This document shows, piece after piece, positions 1-8,701 of a stretch of 64,000 nucleotides of DNA. The stretch is from Bradyrhizobium sp. dw_411 (GTDB lineage Bacteria; Pseudomonadota; Alphaproteobacteria; Rhizobiales; Xanthobacteraceae). Positions within the stretch are counted from its first letter, which is position 1. Every line of letters starts with the position of its first letter. The stretch lies in NCBI RefSeq assembly GCF_018449695.1, contig NZ_JAAVUY010000019.1:1-64000 (forward strand), written 5' to 3'. Both the position numbers and the translations under genes were made by a program. The notes below the pieces were generated by a model. It made no database searches, had not been told where the DNA came from, and worked only from the letters and a program-made list of their open reading frames with translations.

Positions 1-22
1 CGCGGAAGCACCCCCACCCCGG

Positions 23-46
23 CCCTCCCCCGCAAGCGGGAGGGGG
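23..46. repeat. imperfect GC-rich inverted repeat at window edge
   Basis: A C-rich arm followed by a G-rich arm around a 2-nt AA centre lies just beyond the stop of the leftmost leftward gene. The stem has at least one mismatch and no T-run follows it on the minus strand, so it is only a weak terminator candidate. Similar GC-rich hairpins are frequent between genes in Bradyrhizobium-type genomes (recollection, not checked). Confidence 0.35.
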
Positions 47-73
47 AGTGCACTTCCGTCGTTGCTACACCGA

Positions 74-817
74 CTACTTCACCACCGAGAGCGTTCCGCC
101 GACCGCCATCAGGTCGGCCTTCACCCCGGCGTCCGTCACGATCTCCGTGGCCTTTGCCAGATAGCTGAGGATTTGCTTGCGGTCGTCGGGCAGCAAATAC
201 GTTGCCCAGATATCGCGCGTGTCCTTCAGCGCGGCGCTCATCAGGCGCGCATTGTCCGGCCCCACTCCTTGCGCCACGATGCCGATCGCACTGGCCAGCA
301 ATTCCGCGGCGCCGCTGCGGGCCTTCAACAAGCCGGCTTCGCGGACCGGCGTGCGCTGTTCCGGCGTCAGCGCTTCCATGAACAGATCCAGCGCACGCGA
401 CTCGCGCGCCGCCACCCGGATCATGAAATTCATCGCCTGGGCATATTGGTTCTCATATTCCTTGAGATTGCGCAGCACGGTCATTTCATCGGGATCCGGG
501 CCGGGCTTGGTGCCGAAATAGACGATCTGCTTGTTGGCGAGGCTTGCCGCCGTGAACCACTGCACCAGCCAGCCGACATCGGAAGCCGTGGGCGGCGGCA
601 GCGCGCTCAGTTGCGCCAGATCGAAGACTTTTTGCAACAGATCGGATGCCGGCGGCTTGGTGTAATCGGGACGGCCGCCCTCCTTGGCGACACCGTCGAG
701 ATAGACCTGCAGCGCCTGCGCGGCTTCTTTCGCACTGGCCGCGCCTTGCGAGCCATCCTCCGCGAAGGCCGGCGACAGCAGCGCGATCAATAACACCAGG
801 GATCGGAGAATCGGCAT
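74..817 (-). CDS. hypothetical exported protein
   Basis: A protein of about 247 residues that I do not recognise. Read from the ATG at 817 it opens with a hydrophobic signal peptide (RSLVLLIALLSPAFA) with a likely signal peptidase site after AFA. A TTG at 835 in the same frame would add six residues, but the ATG has GGAA at a usable distance and gives a cleaner signal peptide. The mature part is mostly helical in character (Ala/Leu rich, DLMAVGG near the end), with no catalytic motif and no paired cysteines. It follows the Bug-type receptor gene by about 26 bp and is probably co-transcribed with it, which suggests a periplasmic role. Function unknown. Confidence 0.75.
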   Translation of the reverse strand: MPILRSLVLLIALLSPAFAEDGSQGAASAKEAAQALQVYLDGVAKEGGRPDYTKPPASDLLQKVFDLAQLSALPPPTASDVGWLVQWFTAASLANKQIVYFGTKPGPDPDEMTVLRNLKEYENQYAQAMNFMIRVAARESRALDLFMEALTPEQRTPVREAGLLKARSGAAELLASAIGIVAQGVGPDNARLMSAALKDTRDIWATYLLPDDRKQILSYLAKATEIVTDAGVKADLMAVGGTLSVVK

Positions 818-843
818 GGATGATATTTCCAACAATCAGGACT

Positions 844-1821
844 TCAGATCGGCGTGATCTTCGCGAACCTGACGACCTTAGCCCACTTCTCGGTTTCCTC
901 GGAAATAAGCGAACCCAGATCAGACGGCGAGCCGCCCAGCATCGCGCCACCGAGATCGGCGAGCTTCGCCTTGAATGCCGGGTCGGCCAGCACCGTATTG
1001 GTCTCGATGTTGAGCCTCTCGATGATTGCGGCCGGCGTGTTTTTGGGTGCGCCGAGACCATACCAAGTGCTCATCTCATAGCCCGGCACGAAATCGACCA
1101 GCGGGGGAATATCGGGCAGCGTCGCCGAGCGCGTCGTCGTCGTGACCGCCAGCGGCCGCAATTGACCGGCCGCGATATAGCCGATCGACGAGGGAATGCT
1201 CGCGAACACCACCTGCACCTGTCCGCCGAGCAGATCGGTCAGCGCGGCGGATTCGCCGCGATACGGCACATGCGCCAGATTGACCTCCGCCAGCATCTTG
1301 AACAATTCACCGGCCATATGGACCGGACCGCCATTGCCGCCGGAACCCATATTGACCTTGGCCGGATTGGCCCTTGCATAGGCGATGAACTCGGGAACGG
1401 TTTTGGCCGGCACCGACGGATGCACCAGCATGACATTGGGCGCGCGCAATAGCCCCACGACCGGCATGATGTCGCGCGCAAAATCGAAGCCGAGCTTGTC
1501 GTAAAGCGTCGCATTGACCGCGTTCGCGGTTGTCGTCAACAGCAACGTGTGTCCATCGGCCGGCGCGTTCACGACGGTCTCGGTGGCGATGTTGCTTCCG
1601 GCGCCGGTCCTGTTTTCAACGACAAAGGGCTTGCCGAGCCGCTCGGCCAGCCCCTGCCCGGTCAACCGCGCGACAATGTCGCTGCCGCCACCGGCGTTGA
1701 AACCGACGATCAGCCGCACCGAGCGCGACGGATAGGCTTGCGCCGATGCCCGCCGCGCGAGCGCCGGCAGCGCAACGGCGCTGGCAGCGAGATGGAGAAA
1801 CTGACGGCGCGGTAATTTCAT
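844..1821 (-). CDS. Bug/TctC family tripartite tricarboxylate-type substrate-binding protein
   Basis: A 325-residue periplasmic receptor of the Bug (TctC) family. The family binds small carboxylates or other organic acids, either for a TctAB permease or as a stand-alone sensor. The N-terminus has a twin-arginine-like start (PRRQFLHLAA) and an Ala-rich export signal ending near ARRASAQA. The mature protein begins with PSRSVRLIVGF and shows the family patterns GGGSDIVAR, ENRTGAGSNIA, HVPYRG and GAPKNTPAAII. Length is typical. No tctA or tctB genes are nearby, as is common for the expanded Bug families of alpha- and betaproteobacteria. It is the first gene of a short leftward operon and is divergent from the alpha/beta hydrolase at 1991. 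The ligand cannot be told from sequence. Confidence 0.9.
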   Translation of the reverse strand: MKLPRRQFLHLAASAVALPALARRASAQAYPSRSVRLIVGFNAGGGSDIVARLTGQGLAERLGKPFVVENRTGAGSNIATETVVNAPADGHTLLLTTTANAVNATLYDKLGFDFARDIMPVVGLLRAPNVMLVHPSVPAKTVPEFIAYARANPAKVNMGSGGNGGPVHMAGELFKMLAEVNLAHVPYRGESAALTDLLGGQVQVVFASIPSSIGYIAAGQLRPLAVTTTTRSATLPDIPPLVDFVPGYEMSTWYGLGAPKNTPAAIIERLNIETNTVLADPAFKAKLADLGGAMLGGSPSDLGSLISEETEKWAKVVRFAKITPI

Positions 1822-1990
1822 GACGCAAACCTAGCCCAATCGCCCACGGATGCGAAAGGGTCCGTGACCACAGGGCTGCGGCGCTCTGCAGGAAGTGACA
1901 TTCGCGAGGTAGACGATCACCGCTTCGCTCGGTATCGTCCCGCGCCAGTGTGGAAGGCCTGCAACAGAAAAGGCCAGCGAGGAAATGCCC

Positions 1991-2806
1991 ATGTCTGAAA
2001 AAGACGCCAGTAAAGATTTTGAAATAACCCGCCGGAGCGCTCTCGGCGCGATGACTGCTGTAAGCGCCATGATCGCGAGCGGCGCCGCGCAGGCTCAAGC
2101 TGCCCCAAAAACCTTCGTGCTTGTTCACGGCACCTGGCACGGCGGCTGGTGCTGGCGCCGCGTCGCCGATGCGCTGGAGCGCAAGGGGCATAAAGTCTAT
2201 GCGGAATCGTTGACCGGGCTTGGCGACCGCTCGCATCTCCTGACCAGGGACGTCAATCTCACGACGCATGTCAACGACGTGGTCAATCTCATCAAATGGG
2301 AAGACCTGAAGGACATCGTGCTGGTCGGTCACTCCTCAGCGGGGTTCGTGATCACGCAGGCCGTCGAGCAGATCGCCCCGTCCGTGGCCTCGATCGTCTA
2401 TCTCGACGCCTTCGTGCCGCAGCCCGGCGACAATCTGATCTCGCTCGCCAACCCCGGGCCTCGCAAGGCGCTCGAAGAAGCCGTCGCGCGCGGCGATCTC
2501 GTGGCGAAACCTGTTCCGTCGGCGGCCTTCAAGGTCAACATCAAGGATCAGCCCTGGGTCGATGCCAAATGCACGCCACACCCATTGGCGGCCGTGGCCG
2601 AGAAAGTTACGGCCGTCGGTGCCCACGAGACAATCGCGCGCAAGACCTACATTCGCGCCAGGGGTTTCGACAGTCCGGTGTTCGACCAGACATTGGCGAA
2701 GATGAAGACGATGCCCGGCTGGAAAACCTATGAAGTGCCGTCGGGCCACGATGTGATGGTCGATATGCCCGACCGGTTGGTCGAAATCCTGCTCGAAGTA
2801 GCGTAG
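1991..2806 (+). CDS. Tat-exported alpha/beta hydrolase
   Basis: An alpha/beta-hydrolase fold enzyme of about 271 residues. It has an N-terminal twin-arginine-type signal (TRRSALGAMTAVSAM, ending near AQAQA), then the oxyanion region VLVHGTWHGGWCWR, the nucleophile elbow GHSSAG with Ser, and a C-terminal SGHDVMVDMP that supplies the likely catalytic His. The HGTWHGGWCW pattern is that of the MenH/methylesterase-like hydrolases that act on small esters. An ATG at 1985 is also in frame, but the GAGGA Shine-Dalgarno at 1978-1982 is correctly spaced only for the ATG at 1991. It starts a rightward series with a Cys-rich protein, a lactonase-like propeller and a cyclase-family protein, suggesting processing of an ester or lactone outside the cytoplasm. 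Substrate unknown. Confidence 0.88.
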   Translation: MSEKDASKDFEITRRSALGAMTAVSAMIASGAAQAQAAPKTFVLVHGTWHGGWCWRRVADALERKGHKVYAESLTGLGDRSHLLTRDVNLTTHVNDVVNLIKWEDLKDIVLVGHSSAGFVITQAVEQIAPSVASIVYLDAFVPQPGDNLISLANPGPRKALEEAVARGDLVAKPVPSAAFKVNIKDQPWVDAKCTPHPLAAVAEKVTAVGAHETIARKTYIRARGFDSPVFDQTLAKMKTMPGWKTYEVPSGHDVMVDMPDRLVEILLEVA

Positions 2807-2839
2807 CGCCGTTATCGCGCATTTCGGAAGGGAAACCTC

Positions 2840-3142
2840 ATGTCGCTCCGATACCGGACCGCAATCGTCGGATTGTTCGTATTGACCGGGAGTCTTGCTC
2901 TCGACATCGGATCTGCCTTTGCGGCCGATCTGCCGCTGATCCCCCGGCATTCCCGAACGCAACACAAGTCCACACCTGCAGCCGACACGGGCCGGCTCGA
3001 GGATTTTGCGAAAGGAGCCAACGCAGGCTGCACGGCGTGGACCGATGACTGCCGTTCGTGCGGCAAAAATCCCGAGGGTGTGGTCTGCTCGAATGTTGGT
3101 ATCGCGTGCCTGCCGGCCCGGCCGCACTGCACGCGACCGTAA
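2840..3142 (+). CDS. small Cys-rich exported protein
   Basis: A 100-residue protein with a clear Sec signal peptide (TAIVGLFVLTGSLALDIGSAFA) followed by a short mature domain. Its last third holds six cysteines in the pattern GC-x7-C-x2-C-x7-C-x6-C-x6-C (GCTAWTDDC, RSCG, VVCSN, IACL, HC). This suggests a disulfide-stabilised periplasmic or secreted miniprotein. GGAAG precedes the ATG by about ten bases. It lies 33 bp after the alpha/beta hydrolase on the same strand. Several rhizobial genomes carry similar small CTxWTDxCxxC proteins (recollection); I know no assigned function. Confidence 0.7.
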   Translation: MSLRYRTAIVGLFVLTGSLALDIGSAFAADLPLIPRHSRTQHKSTPAADTGRLEDFAKGANAGCTAWTDDCRSCGKNPEGVVCSNVGIACLPARPHCTRP

Positions 3143-3227
3143 CGCCGCATGCCTCGTCTGTCGGGAACGGCGTTGCGTGAGTTCGCCTGCGATGCAAATC
3201 TAAACAAAAATAACAACGGAGGAAAAA

Positions 3228-4529
3228 ATGGTCGACCGTCGTACCTTCACCACCCTTCTCGCCGGAGCAATTATCGCCGCACCGAAAGCCTCGTTCGGAC
3301 AGGGCGCCATGACTTCAAAAGCCATGACTTCCAAATCTGCGAAATCCAAAGATGTGTTTTATGCCAGCACCGGACCCGAGCTGACGCTCTATGACGTCGA
3401 TGTCGATGGCGCCACCCTCACCAAGCGCGGTACGGTATCGACCGCGGCGAATATCCAGTACGCTTGGCCGCATCCGTCGAAACAATATCTTTATGTCGTC
3501 TCCAGCGATGGCGGCCCGGGCTCAGCAAGCGCGGTGGGCATGTCGGCGGGCGCCGTCGGCAACAAGCATGTCGCGACTGCCTTCAAGATCGATCCGGCAA
3601 GCGGGGCGCTGACGCCCCATGGCTCAACAGTGGCGCTGCCTTCGCGCCCGATTCACACCAGCGTCAATTTATCAGGCGAATATCTCCTGATCGCCTATAA
3701 CAATCCCAGTAACGTCACCGTACATCGCATCAACAAAGATGGCACGATTGGCGACCGCGTCAACCAGCCCGAGGGTCTCGACACCGGCAAAATCGCTCAC
3801 CAGATTCGCGTCACGCCGGACGACAAGAACGTCATCCTGGTCACGCGTGGCAATAACGCGGCGACCGACAAGAACATCGATCCGGGCTCGATCAAGTTTT
3901 TCAATTTCAAGGACGGCGTACTCTCCAACGTGGCCGCGATCCAGCCCGGCGATGGCATGCATTTCGGACCACGGCATCTCGACTTTCATCCGACCCAGCC
4001 ATGGGTCTATGTCTCGATCGAGAGCCAGAACAAGCTCTATGTCTACAAGCGCGATCCCGTGACCGGCCTGTCGCGCGATCCTATCTTCATGACCGAGACG
4101 CTGGCCGATCCCGCATCGAAATTCGAACAGCAGGCGGGACCGATCCATATTCATCCCAACGGCCACTTCGTCTATCTCACCAACCGCGCCTATACGACTA
4201 CGGAGGTCGAGGGCAAACAGGTGCTCGCGGGCGGTGAGAACTCAGTGACAGCGTATGCCATCGACCAGAAAACCGGAGAGCCGAAGCTGCTCAAAAGCGT
4301 CGAAGCCCACGCCAATTACCTGCGTACTTTCGGGATCGATCACAGCGGGCGTTTGCTCGTGACCGCTTCGGTCTGGCCGATGCCGCTGCGCGACGGGACG
4401 ACCCAGCCTGCTGCACTCGGCGTGTTCCGGATCGGCGACGACGGCAAGCTGACCTTCGTACGCAATTACGAGGTTGACGCCTCGGCGAAGAAACAGCAGT
4501 TCTGGTCCGGGATGGTCACGCTGGCTTAA
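3228..4529 (+). CDS. lactonase-family beta-propeller protein, exported
   Basis: A 433-residue protein with an N-terminal export signal (DRRTFTTLLAGAIIAAP), a short Ser/Lys/Met-rich linker, and then a seven-bladed propeller of the lactonase (6-phosphogluconolactonase-like, Pfam Lactonase) family. Recurring blade phrases include PHPSKQYLYVVSS, HTSVNLSGEYLLIAY, FHPTQPWVYVSIE and IHPNGHFVYLTNR. GGAGGA sits just before the ATG. The signal argues for periplasmic action, so a role in the cytosolic pentose-phosphate pathway is unlikely. Family members also include carboxy-muconate cyclases and uncharacterised sugar-lactone hydrolases. Adjacent hydrolase and cyclase genes on the same strand suggest a shared pathway that opens esters or lactones. 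Confidence 0.85.
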   Translation: MVDRRTFTTLLAGAIIAAPKASFGQGAMTSKAMTSKSAKSKDVFYASTGPELTLYDVDVDGATLTKRGTVSTAANIQYAWPHPSKQYLYVVSSDGGPGSASAVGMSAGAVGNKHVATAFKIDPASGALTPHGSTVALPSRPIHTSVNLSGEYLLIAYNNPSNVTVHRINKDGTIGDRVNQPEGLDTGKIAHQIRVTPDDKNVILVTRGNNAATDKNIDPGSIKFFNFKDGVLSNVAAIQPGDGMHFGPRHLDFHPTQPWVYVSIESQNKLYVYKRDPVTGLSRDPIFMTETLADPASKFEQQAGPIHIHPNGHFVYLTNRAYTTTEVEGKQVLAGGENSVTAYAIDQKTGEPKLLKSVEAHANYLRTFGIDHSGRLLVTASVWPMPLRDGTTQPAALGVFRIGDDGKLTFVRNYEVDASAKKQQFWSGMVTLA

Positions 4530-4589
4530 GTCGACAGCGGCGCGGACGGAATTAAGAATAGACTTTCAAGGAACCGCTAGGGAACCACT

Positions 4590-5366
4590 ATGGCCAGACG
4601 CCTGATCGATATCTCCGTGCCGCTGCAAAACGATGTCCCGGCGGATCCGCCGGGCATCAACCCGCGTATCGAGTACCATGACCACCAGCAGAGCCTGCCG
4701 CGAATGCTGGGTTTCTTCGACGGTCTCAAGGCTGCCGATCTGCCGGAGGGACAGGCCTGGGCGATGGAAACCGTCCAGCTCTCGACCCATAATGGCACCC
4801 ATCTCGATGCGCCCTATCACTATCACCCGACCATGAATCGCGGCGAGCGCGCCTGGACCATCGACGAGGTGCCGCTGGAATGGTGCCTGCAGCCGGGCGT
4901 CAAACTCGACTTCCGCCATTTTGCTGATGGCTATGTCGTGACCGCCAAGGATGTCGAGGCCGAACTCAAGCGCATCGGCCACACGCTGTCGCCGCTCGAA
5001 ATCGTGGTGGTCAACACCAGCGCCGGCGCCAAATACGGCCAGCCGGATTTCGTCAATTCCGGCTGCGGCATGGGCTATGAAGCCACGATGTATCTGTTGG
5101 AACGCGGTGTGCGGCTGACCGGCATCGACGGTTGGAGCTGGGACGCGCCCTTCGTCTATACCGCGAAGAAATTCGCCGAAACCAAAGACGCCAGCCTGAT
5201 CTGGGAAGGCCACAAGGCCGGGCGCCACATCGGCTATTGCCACATCGAGAAGCTGCACAATCTGGAACAGCTTCCCTCGACCGGGTTCACCGTGTCCTGC
5301 TTCCCGGTCAAGATCGAACGCGCCTCGGCGGGCTGGACCCGGGCGGTCGCCATCATCGACGGATAA
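4590..5366 (+). CDS. cyclase-family (kynurenine formamidase-like fold) hydrolase
   Basis: A 258-residue protein of the cyclase/KynB-like metal-dependent hydrolase family. The hallmark HNGTHLDAPYHY is present at about residues 67-78 and supplies the His and Asp metal ligands. It is preceded by the usual N-terminal LIDISVPLQNDVP. No signal peptide is seen, so it is cytoplasmic. Members hydrolyse N-formylkynurenine, isatin or other cyclic amides and lactones. The protein is longer than KynB (about 210 residues), with extra sequence around YCHIEKLHNLEQLP, so the kynurenine substrate is not assured. Last gene of the left rightward cluster, followed at once by a strong terminator. Confidence 0.85.
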   Translation: MARRLIDISVPLQNDVPADPPGINPRIEYHDHQQSLPRMLGFFDGLKAADLPEGQAWAMETVQLSTHNGTHLDAPYHYHPTMNRGERAWTIDEVPLEWCLQPGVKLDFRHFADGYVVTAKDVEAELKRIGHTLSPLEIVVVNTSAGAKYGQPDFVNSGCGMGYEATMYLLERGVRLTGIDGWSWDAPFVYTAKKFAETKDASLIWEGHKAGRHIGYCHIEKLHNLEQLPSTGFTVSCFPVKIERASAGWTRAVAIIDG

Positions 5367-5409
5367 GGTTGCCGTACCCGCCGCAGACGCCTGCCAGCAG
5401 CTTCGTCTG

Positions 5410-5466
5410 CTAGAGCCCTATCGGTTCTGACTAAATCAGAACCGATAGGGCTCTAGTCTTTTGTTT
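5410..5466 (+). terminator. strong Rho-independent terminator
   Basis: A perfect 21-bp inverted repeat (arms 5410-5430 and 5436-5456) with a 5-nt loop is followed by TCTTTTGTTTT. It lies 44 bp after the cyclase-family stop codon. The arms begin and end with CTAGAGC/GCTCTAG, so this hairpin is also the left part of the longer repeat element ending at 5558. Confidence 0.85.
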
Positions 5467-5558
5467 TGACGCGTTTTCTACCGCAGATAAGTCTACGCAA
5501 TCTGCGTGAACTTGATTGCTATGCGAACCGGCGTCCACTTCGCTCGAAAACGCTCTAG
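5410..5558. repeat. 149-bp MITE-like intergenic element with CTAGAGC termini
   Basis: The element starts with CTAGAGC (5410) and ends with GCTCTAG (5552-5558). Inside are the 21-bp-arm hairpin on the left and a second partly inverted pair (GCGTTTTC near 5471, GAAAACGC near 5546). I recall close relatives of this block, with the phrase GTCCACTTCGCTCGAAAACG, as dispersed intergenic repeats in Bradyrhizobium-like genomes. No coding content. Confidence 0.6.
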
Positions 5559-5617
5559 TATCGCGCATCGCCACGCGCTGATTCGCGGTCCAGGCGTCTC
5601 ACAACGGCGGCATCCGC

Positions 5618-6388
5618 ATGAAGATCGTCATTCTGGCCGGAGGTCTCGGGACCCGGATTTCCGAGGAAACCGCGGTCCGGCCCAAGCCCATGATCGAGAT
5701 CGGCGGCAAGCCGATCCTCTGGCACATCATGAAAATCTACAGCCATTACGGCTTCACGGATTTCATCATCTGCCTCGGCTACCGCGGCTACCTGATCAAG
5801 GAATATTTCGCGAACTACTTTCTGCACACCTCCGACGTGACCTTTCATCTGGCGGAAAACCGCATGGAAGTTCACCGGGAGACCGCCGAGCCGTGGCGGG
5901 TGACGCTGGTCGAAACCGGCGAACACACCCAGACCGGCGGCCGCGTCAAGCGCGTGCTTCATCATGTCGAAAAGGACGAGATCTTCGCGCTGACTTACGG
6001 CGACGGCGTCGCCGATATCGATATCGCGGCGCAACTGGCCTTTCACCGCGCCCATGGCCGCAAGGCGACTGTGACCGCGGTGCGTCCGGCGCGGCGCTTC
6101 GGCGCCATCGCGGTCGAGGGCGACCGGGTCCTGACGTTTCAGGAAAAGCCCGAAGACGATGGCGGCTGGATCAATGGCGGATTCTTTCTGCTGTCGCCTC
6201 AGATAGGCGAGTTGATCGCCGACGACGCGACCGTGTGGGAAGACCTGCCGATGCAGTCGCTCGCGCGCAGCGACGATCTTCGCGCCTATGTCCATCGCGG
6301 CTTCTGGCATCCGATGGACACCATCCGCGACAAGAACTTCCTTGAACAATGCTGGGCGTCGGGCGACGCCAAATGGAGAAAATGGTGA
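5618..6388 (+). CDS. rfbF: glucose-1-phosphate cytidylyltransferase
   Basis: A 256-residue nucleotidyltransferase that makes CDP-glucose from CTP and glucose-1-phosphate, the first committed step to CDP-6-deoxyhexoses. The N-terminal signature ILAGGLGTRISEETAVRPKPM carries the nucleotide-binding loop and the Arg/Lys pair. GGKPILWHIMK, LTYGDGVADID (metal-binding Asp) and the RGFWHPMDT ending are typical of the cytidylyltransferase rather than the thymidylyl enzymes. Length matches characterised RfbF/DdhA proteins. It overlaps the following dehydratase by a few bases, so the two are translationally coupled. First gene of a four-gene rightward sugar operon. Confidence 0.95.
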   Translation: MKIVILAGGLGTRISEETAVRPKPMIEIGGKPILWHIMKIYSHYGFTDFIICLGYRGYLIKEYFANYFLHTSDVTFHLAENRMEVHRETAEPWRVTLVETGEHTQTGGRVKRVLHHVEKDEIFALTYGDGVADIDIAAQLAFHRAHGRKATVTAVRPARRFGAIAVEGDRVLTFQEKPEDDGGWINGGFFLLSPQIGELIADDATVWEDLPMQSLARSDDLRAYVHRGFWHPMDTIRDKNFLEQCWASGDAKWRKW

Positions 6389-7461
6389 TCGACCGGGCGT
6401 TCTGGCGCGGCCGGCGCGTTCTGCTGACGGGCCATACCGGATTCAAGGGCGCATGGGCGACGCTCCTGCTGCGTATGCTCGGCGCCGAGGTCTGCGGATT
6501 TGCGCTGCCGCCGGAATATGATGACGGGCTGTTCAACGTGGCTGGAATTGCCAACGATCTGCGGCACACGATCGGCGATATCAATCATGCCACCGCGCTG
6601 CCGCCGCTATTCGCAAGCTTCCGCCCCGAGATCGTGCTGCACATGGCGGCGCAGTCGCTGGTTCGACGCTCCTACCTTCAGCCGGCCGAGACCTACATGA
6701 CCAACGTCATGGGCACCGTTCATGTGCTGGAAGCGATCCGGCACGCCGACAGCGTGCGCGCGGCCGTCATCGTCAGCAGCGACAAATGCTACGAGAATGC
6801 CGGCCTTGCACGCGGCTATGTCGAGAGCGACCCGCTCGGCGGATCGGACCCCTATAGCAGCAGCAAGGCCGGCACCGAGCTGGTCACGCAGAGCTATCGC
6901 CGCAGCTATTTTTCCGATGCCTCCGGGCCGCAAGTCGCCTCCGCGCGCGCCGGCAATGTGATCGGCGGCGGCGACTGGTGCGCCGACCGGCTGGTACCCG
7001 ATGCCATCCGCGCGTTCCGCAACGGCGAAACGCTAAATATCCGAAACGCGCGCTCGGTCCGGCCCTGGCAGCACGTGCTGGATCCCTTGCTCGGCTATCT
7101 CCTCCTCGCCGAAGCGCTGATCAAGCAAGGGCCGCGCTTTGCCGAAGGCTGGAATTTCGGCCCGGGCCCCCGGAGCGAAGTCACCGTCGGCGAAGTCGCC
7201 GATCATCTCGTGCGCCGCTGGGGCGCTGACGCCAGTTGGGTCAGAGACACCGGCGAACATCCCCATGAAGCCGCGTATCTGCGCCTCGATTGCACCAAGG
7301 CCAATACCCAACTCGGCTGGAATCCCACCCTCCCGCTGGAACAGGCGCTGGACCTGACGGTCGAGTGGTACAAGCGCTTCAACGAGGGAGCTTCGATGCG
7401 CGATGTGACGATCGCGCAGATCAATCGGGTTCTGGATCGTTCAGAAACACCACCATCATGA
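6382..7461 (+). CDS. rfbG: CDP-glucose 4,6-dehydratase
   Basis: A 359-residue extended SDR that converts CDP-glucose to CDP-4-dehydro-6-deoxyglucose. The NAD-binding motif TGHTGFKGAW is at the N-terminus, and HMAAQSLVRRSY and DPYSSSKAGTE (catalytic Tyr-xxx-Lys equivalent) follow. The ATG at 6382 is chosen because MVIDRAFWRGRRVLLTGHTGF lines up with the start of known RfbG proteins. It overlaps the rfbF stop (ATGGTGA), and GGAGA lies immediately upstream. ATGs at 6373 and 6349 are also in frame. No rfbH-type 3-dehydrase follows, so the 4-keto-6-deoxy product probably goes directly to the methyltransferase. Confidence 0.95.
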   Translation: MVIDRAFWRGRRVLLTGHTGFKGAWATLLLRMLGAEVCGFALPPEYDDGLFNVAGIANDLRHTIGDINHATALPPLFASFRPEIVLHMAAQSLVRRSYLQPAETYMTNVMGTVHVLEAIRHADSVRAAVIVSSDKCYENAGLARGYVESDPLGGSDPYSSSKAGTELVTQSYRRSYFSDASGPQVASARAGNVIGGGDWCADRLVPDAIRAFRNGETLNIRNARSVRPWQHVLDPLLGYLLLAEALIKQGPRFAEGWNFGPGPRSEVTVGEVADHLVRRWGADASWVRDTGEHPHEAAYLRLDCTKANTQLGWNPTLPLEQALDLTVEWYKRFNEGASMRDVTIAQINRVLDRSETPPS

Positions 7462-7471
7462 AAAGCAACCG

Positions 7472-8701
7472 ATGACCCATTCCGGCCTTACCGAAATCAG
7501 CCGATGCGAAGTGTGCGGTTCTGCAGCGCTGCGGCCGGTGCTCGATCTCGGCCGGCACCCGATGTGCGACGACCTCGTTGCGATCGGCGACGATCGTGTC
7601 TGCAGGGAATATCCGATCGAAATCCTGTTCTGCGATACCTGCCGCACCGCGCATCAACGGTTTCAGGTTCCAAAGCAGGATCTGTTTCCATCGACCTATC
7701 ATTACCGCTCTCGCCAGACGCTCGACGTACTCAATGGCATGCGCCGCCTGGTCTCAGCCTGCGTGGAAAGATACGGCGACCTCCGGGCCAAGAAAGTGCT
7801 GGATGTCGGCTGCAACGACGGCAGTCTTCTTTCGATCTTCGCCGAGCATGGCGCCGAAACATTCGGCATTGAGCCGACCGGGGCCGCAGCGGATGCTTCT
7901 GCGGCGGGGCATCAGGTTTTGAATGCGTTTTTCGGCGAGGATGTCGCAGCCAGCTTTTCCGCTCAATTCGGGCAGCCTGATATTATCACTTTTACAAATG
8001 TGTTTGCGCATATCGAGGATCTCGCCGCCGTGATCCGCGCGCTGCGCATCCTGACCAAGCCCGCGACCCACATCGTGATCGAGAACCATTATCTTGGATC
8101 GATCATCGCCAAGCGGCAATTCGACACGTTCTATCATGAGCATCCGCGCACCTACAGCGCGACGTCCTTCGAGTTCATCGCACGGTCGCTCGGCATGTCC
8201 GTGTCGCATGTCGAGTTTCCCGATCGCTATGGCGGCAACATCAGGGTGTTTCTCAGCCGCGCGGAACACGACGGCGAAAGCAACAGCGCGCTGTTCGAAC
8301 GCGAGCGCGGTTATGGCGACGAGCTGTCGCGGATGCCGCAGGAGATCGCGCGCTGGCACACCAAAAAGCTGGATGAAATCAAATCCGCCGTCGCCCGACA
8401 TGGCCCGCTGGCCGGCAAGGCGTTTCCCGGCCGCGCGGCGATCCCGATCAAGATGCTGGGCCTCGATCGGAATCTTATCGACGCGGTCTATGAAAAGCCG
8501 GGTTCGGGCAAAATTGGACAGATGGTCCCGGGCACACGGATTCCCATTCTTTCGGATGACGCCTTTCCGGCCGCGAACCGTGCCCTGCCCCTGATCAACA
8601 TGGCCTGGCATATCGCCGAGGAAATCGAGACCTATCTGCGCGGCCGCGGTTTTAGCGGAGAGATCATCAACATCATCTCGCCCCGCGATTTCGCCGCATG
8701 A
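7472..8701 (+). CDS. NDP-sugar C-methyltransferase (SAM-dependent, zinc-binding N-domain)
   Basis: A 409-residue three-part enzyme. The N-terminal zinc-binding domain has Cys pairs CEVC (about residue 12) and CDTC (about 55). The class I methyltransferase core has VLDVGCNDGSLL. The C-terminal domain is of the sugar C-methyltransferase type. NVFAHIEDL, ENHYLGSII and FYHEHPRTYS match the TylC3/NovU-like C-methyltransferases, which methylate C3 of a 4-keto-6-deoxy NDP-hexose. It directly follows the CDP-glucose dehydratase, so the likely substrate is CDP-4-keto-6-deoxyglucose (inference). A 4-bp overlap (ATGA) couples it to the next gene. Regiochemistry cannot be read from sequence. Confidence 0.9.
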   Translation: MTHSGLTEISRCEVCGSAALRPVLDLGRHPMCDDLVAIGDDRVCREYPIEILFCDTCRTAHQRFQVPKQDLFPSTYHYRSRQTLDVLNGMRRLVSACVERYGDLRAKKVLDVGCNDGSLLSIFAEHGAETFGIEPTGAAADASAAGHQVLNAFFGEDVAASFSAQFGQPDIITFTNVFAHIEDLAAVIRALRILTKPATHIVIENHYLGSIIAKRQFDTFYHEHPRTYSATSFEFIARSLGMSVSHVEFPDRYGGNIRVFLSRAEHDGESNSALFERERGYGDELSRMPQEIARWHTKKLDEIKSAVARHGPLAGKAFPGRAAIPIKMLGLDRNLIDAVYEKPGSGKIGQMVPGTRIPILSDDAFPAANRALPLINMAWHIAEEIETYLRGRGFSGEIINIISPRDFAA

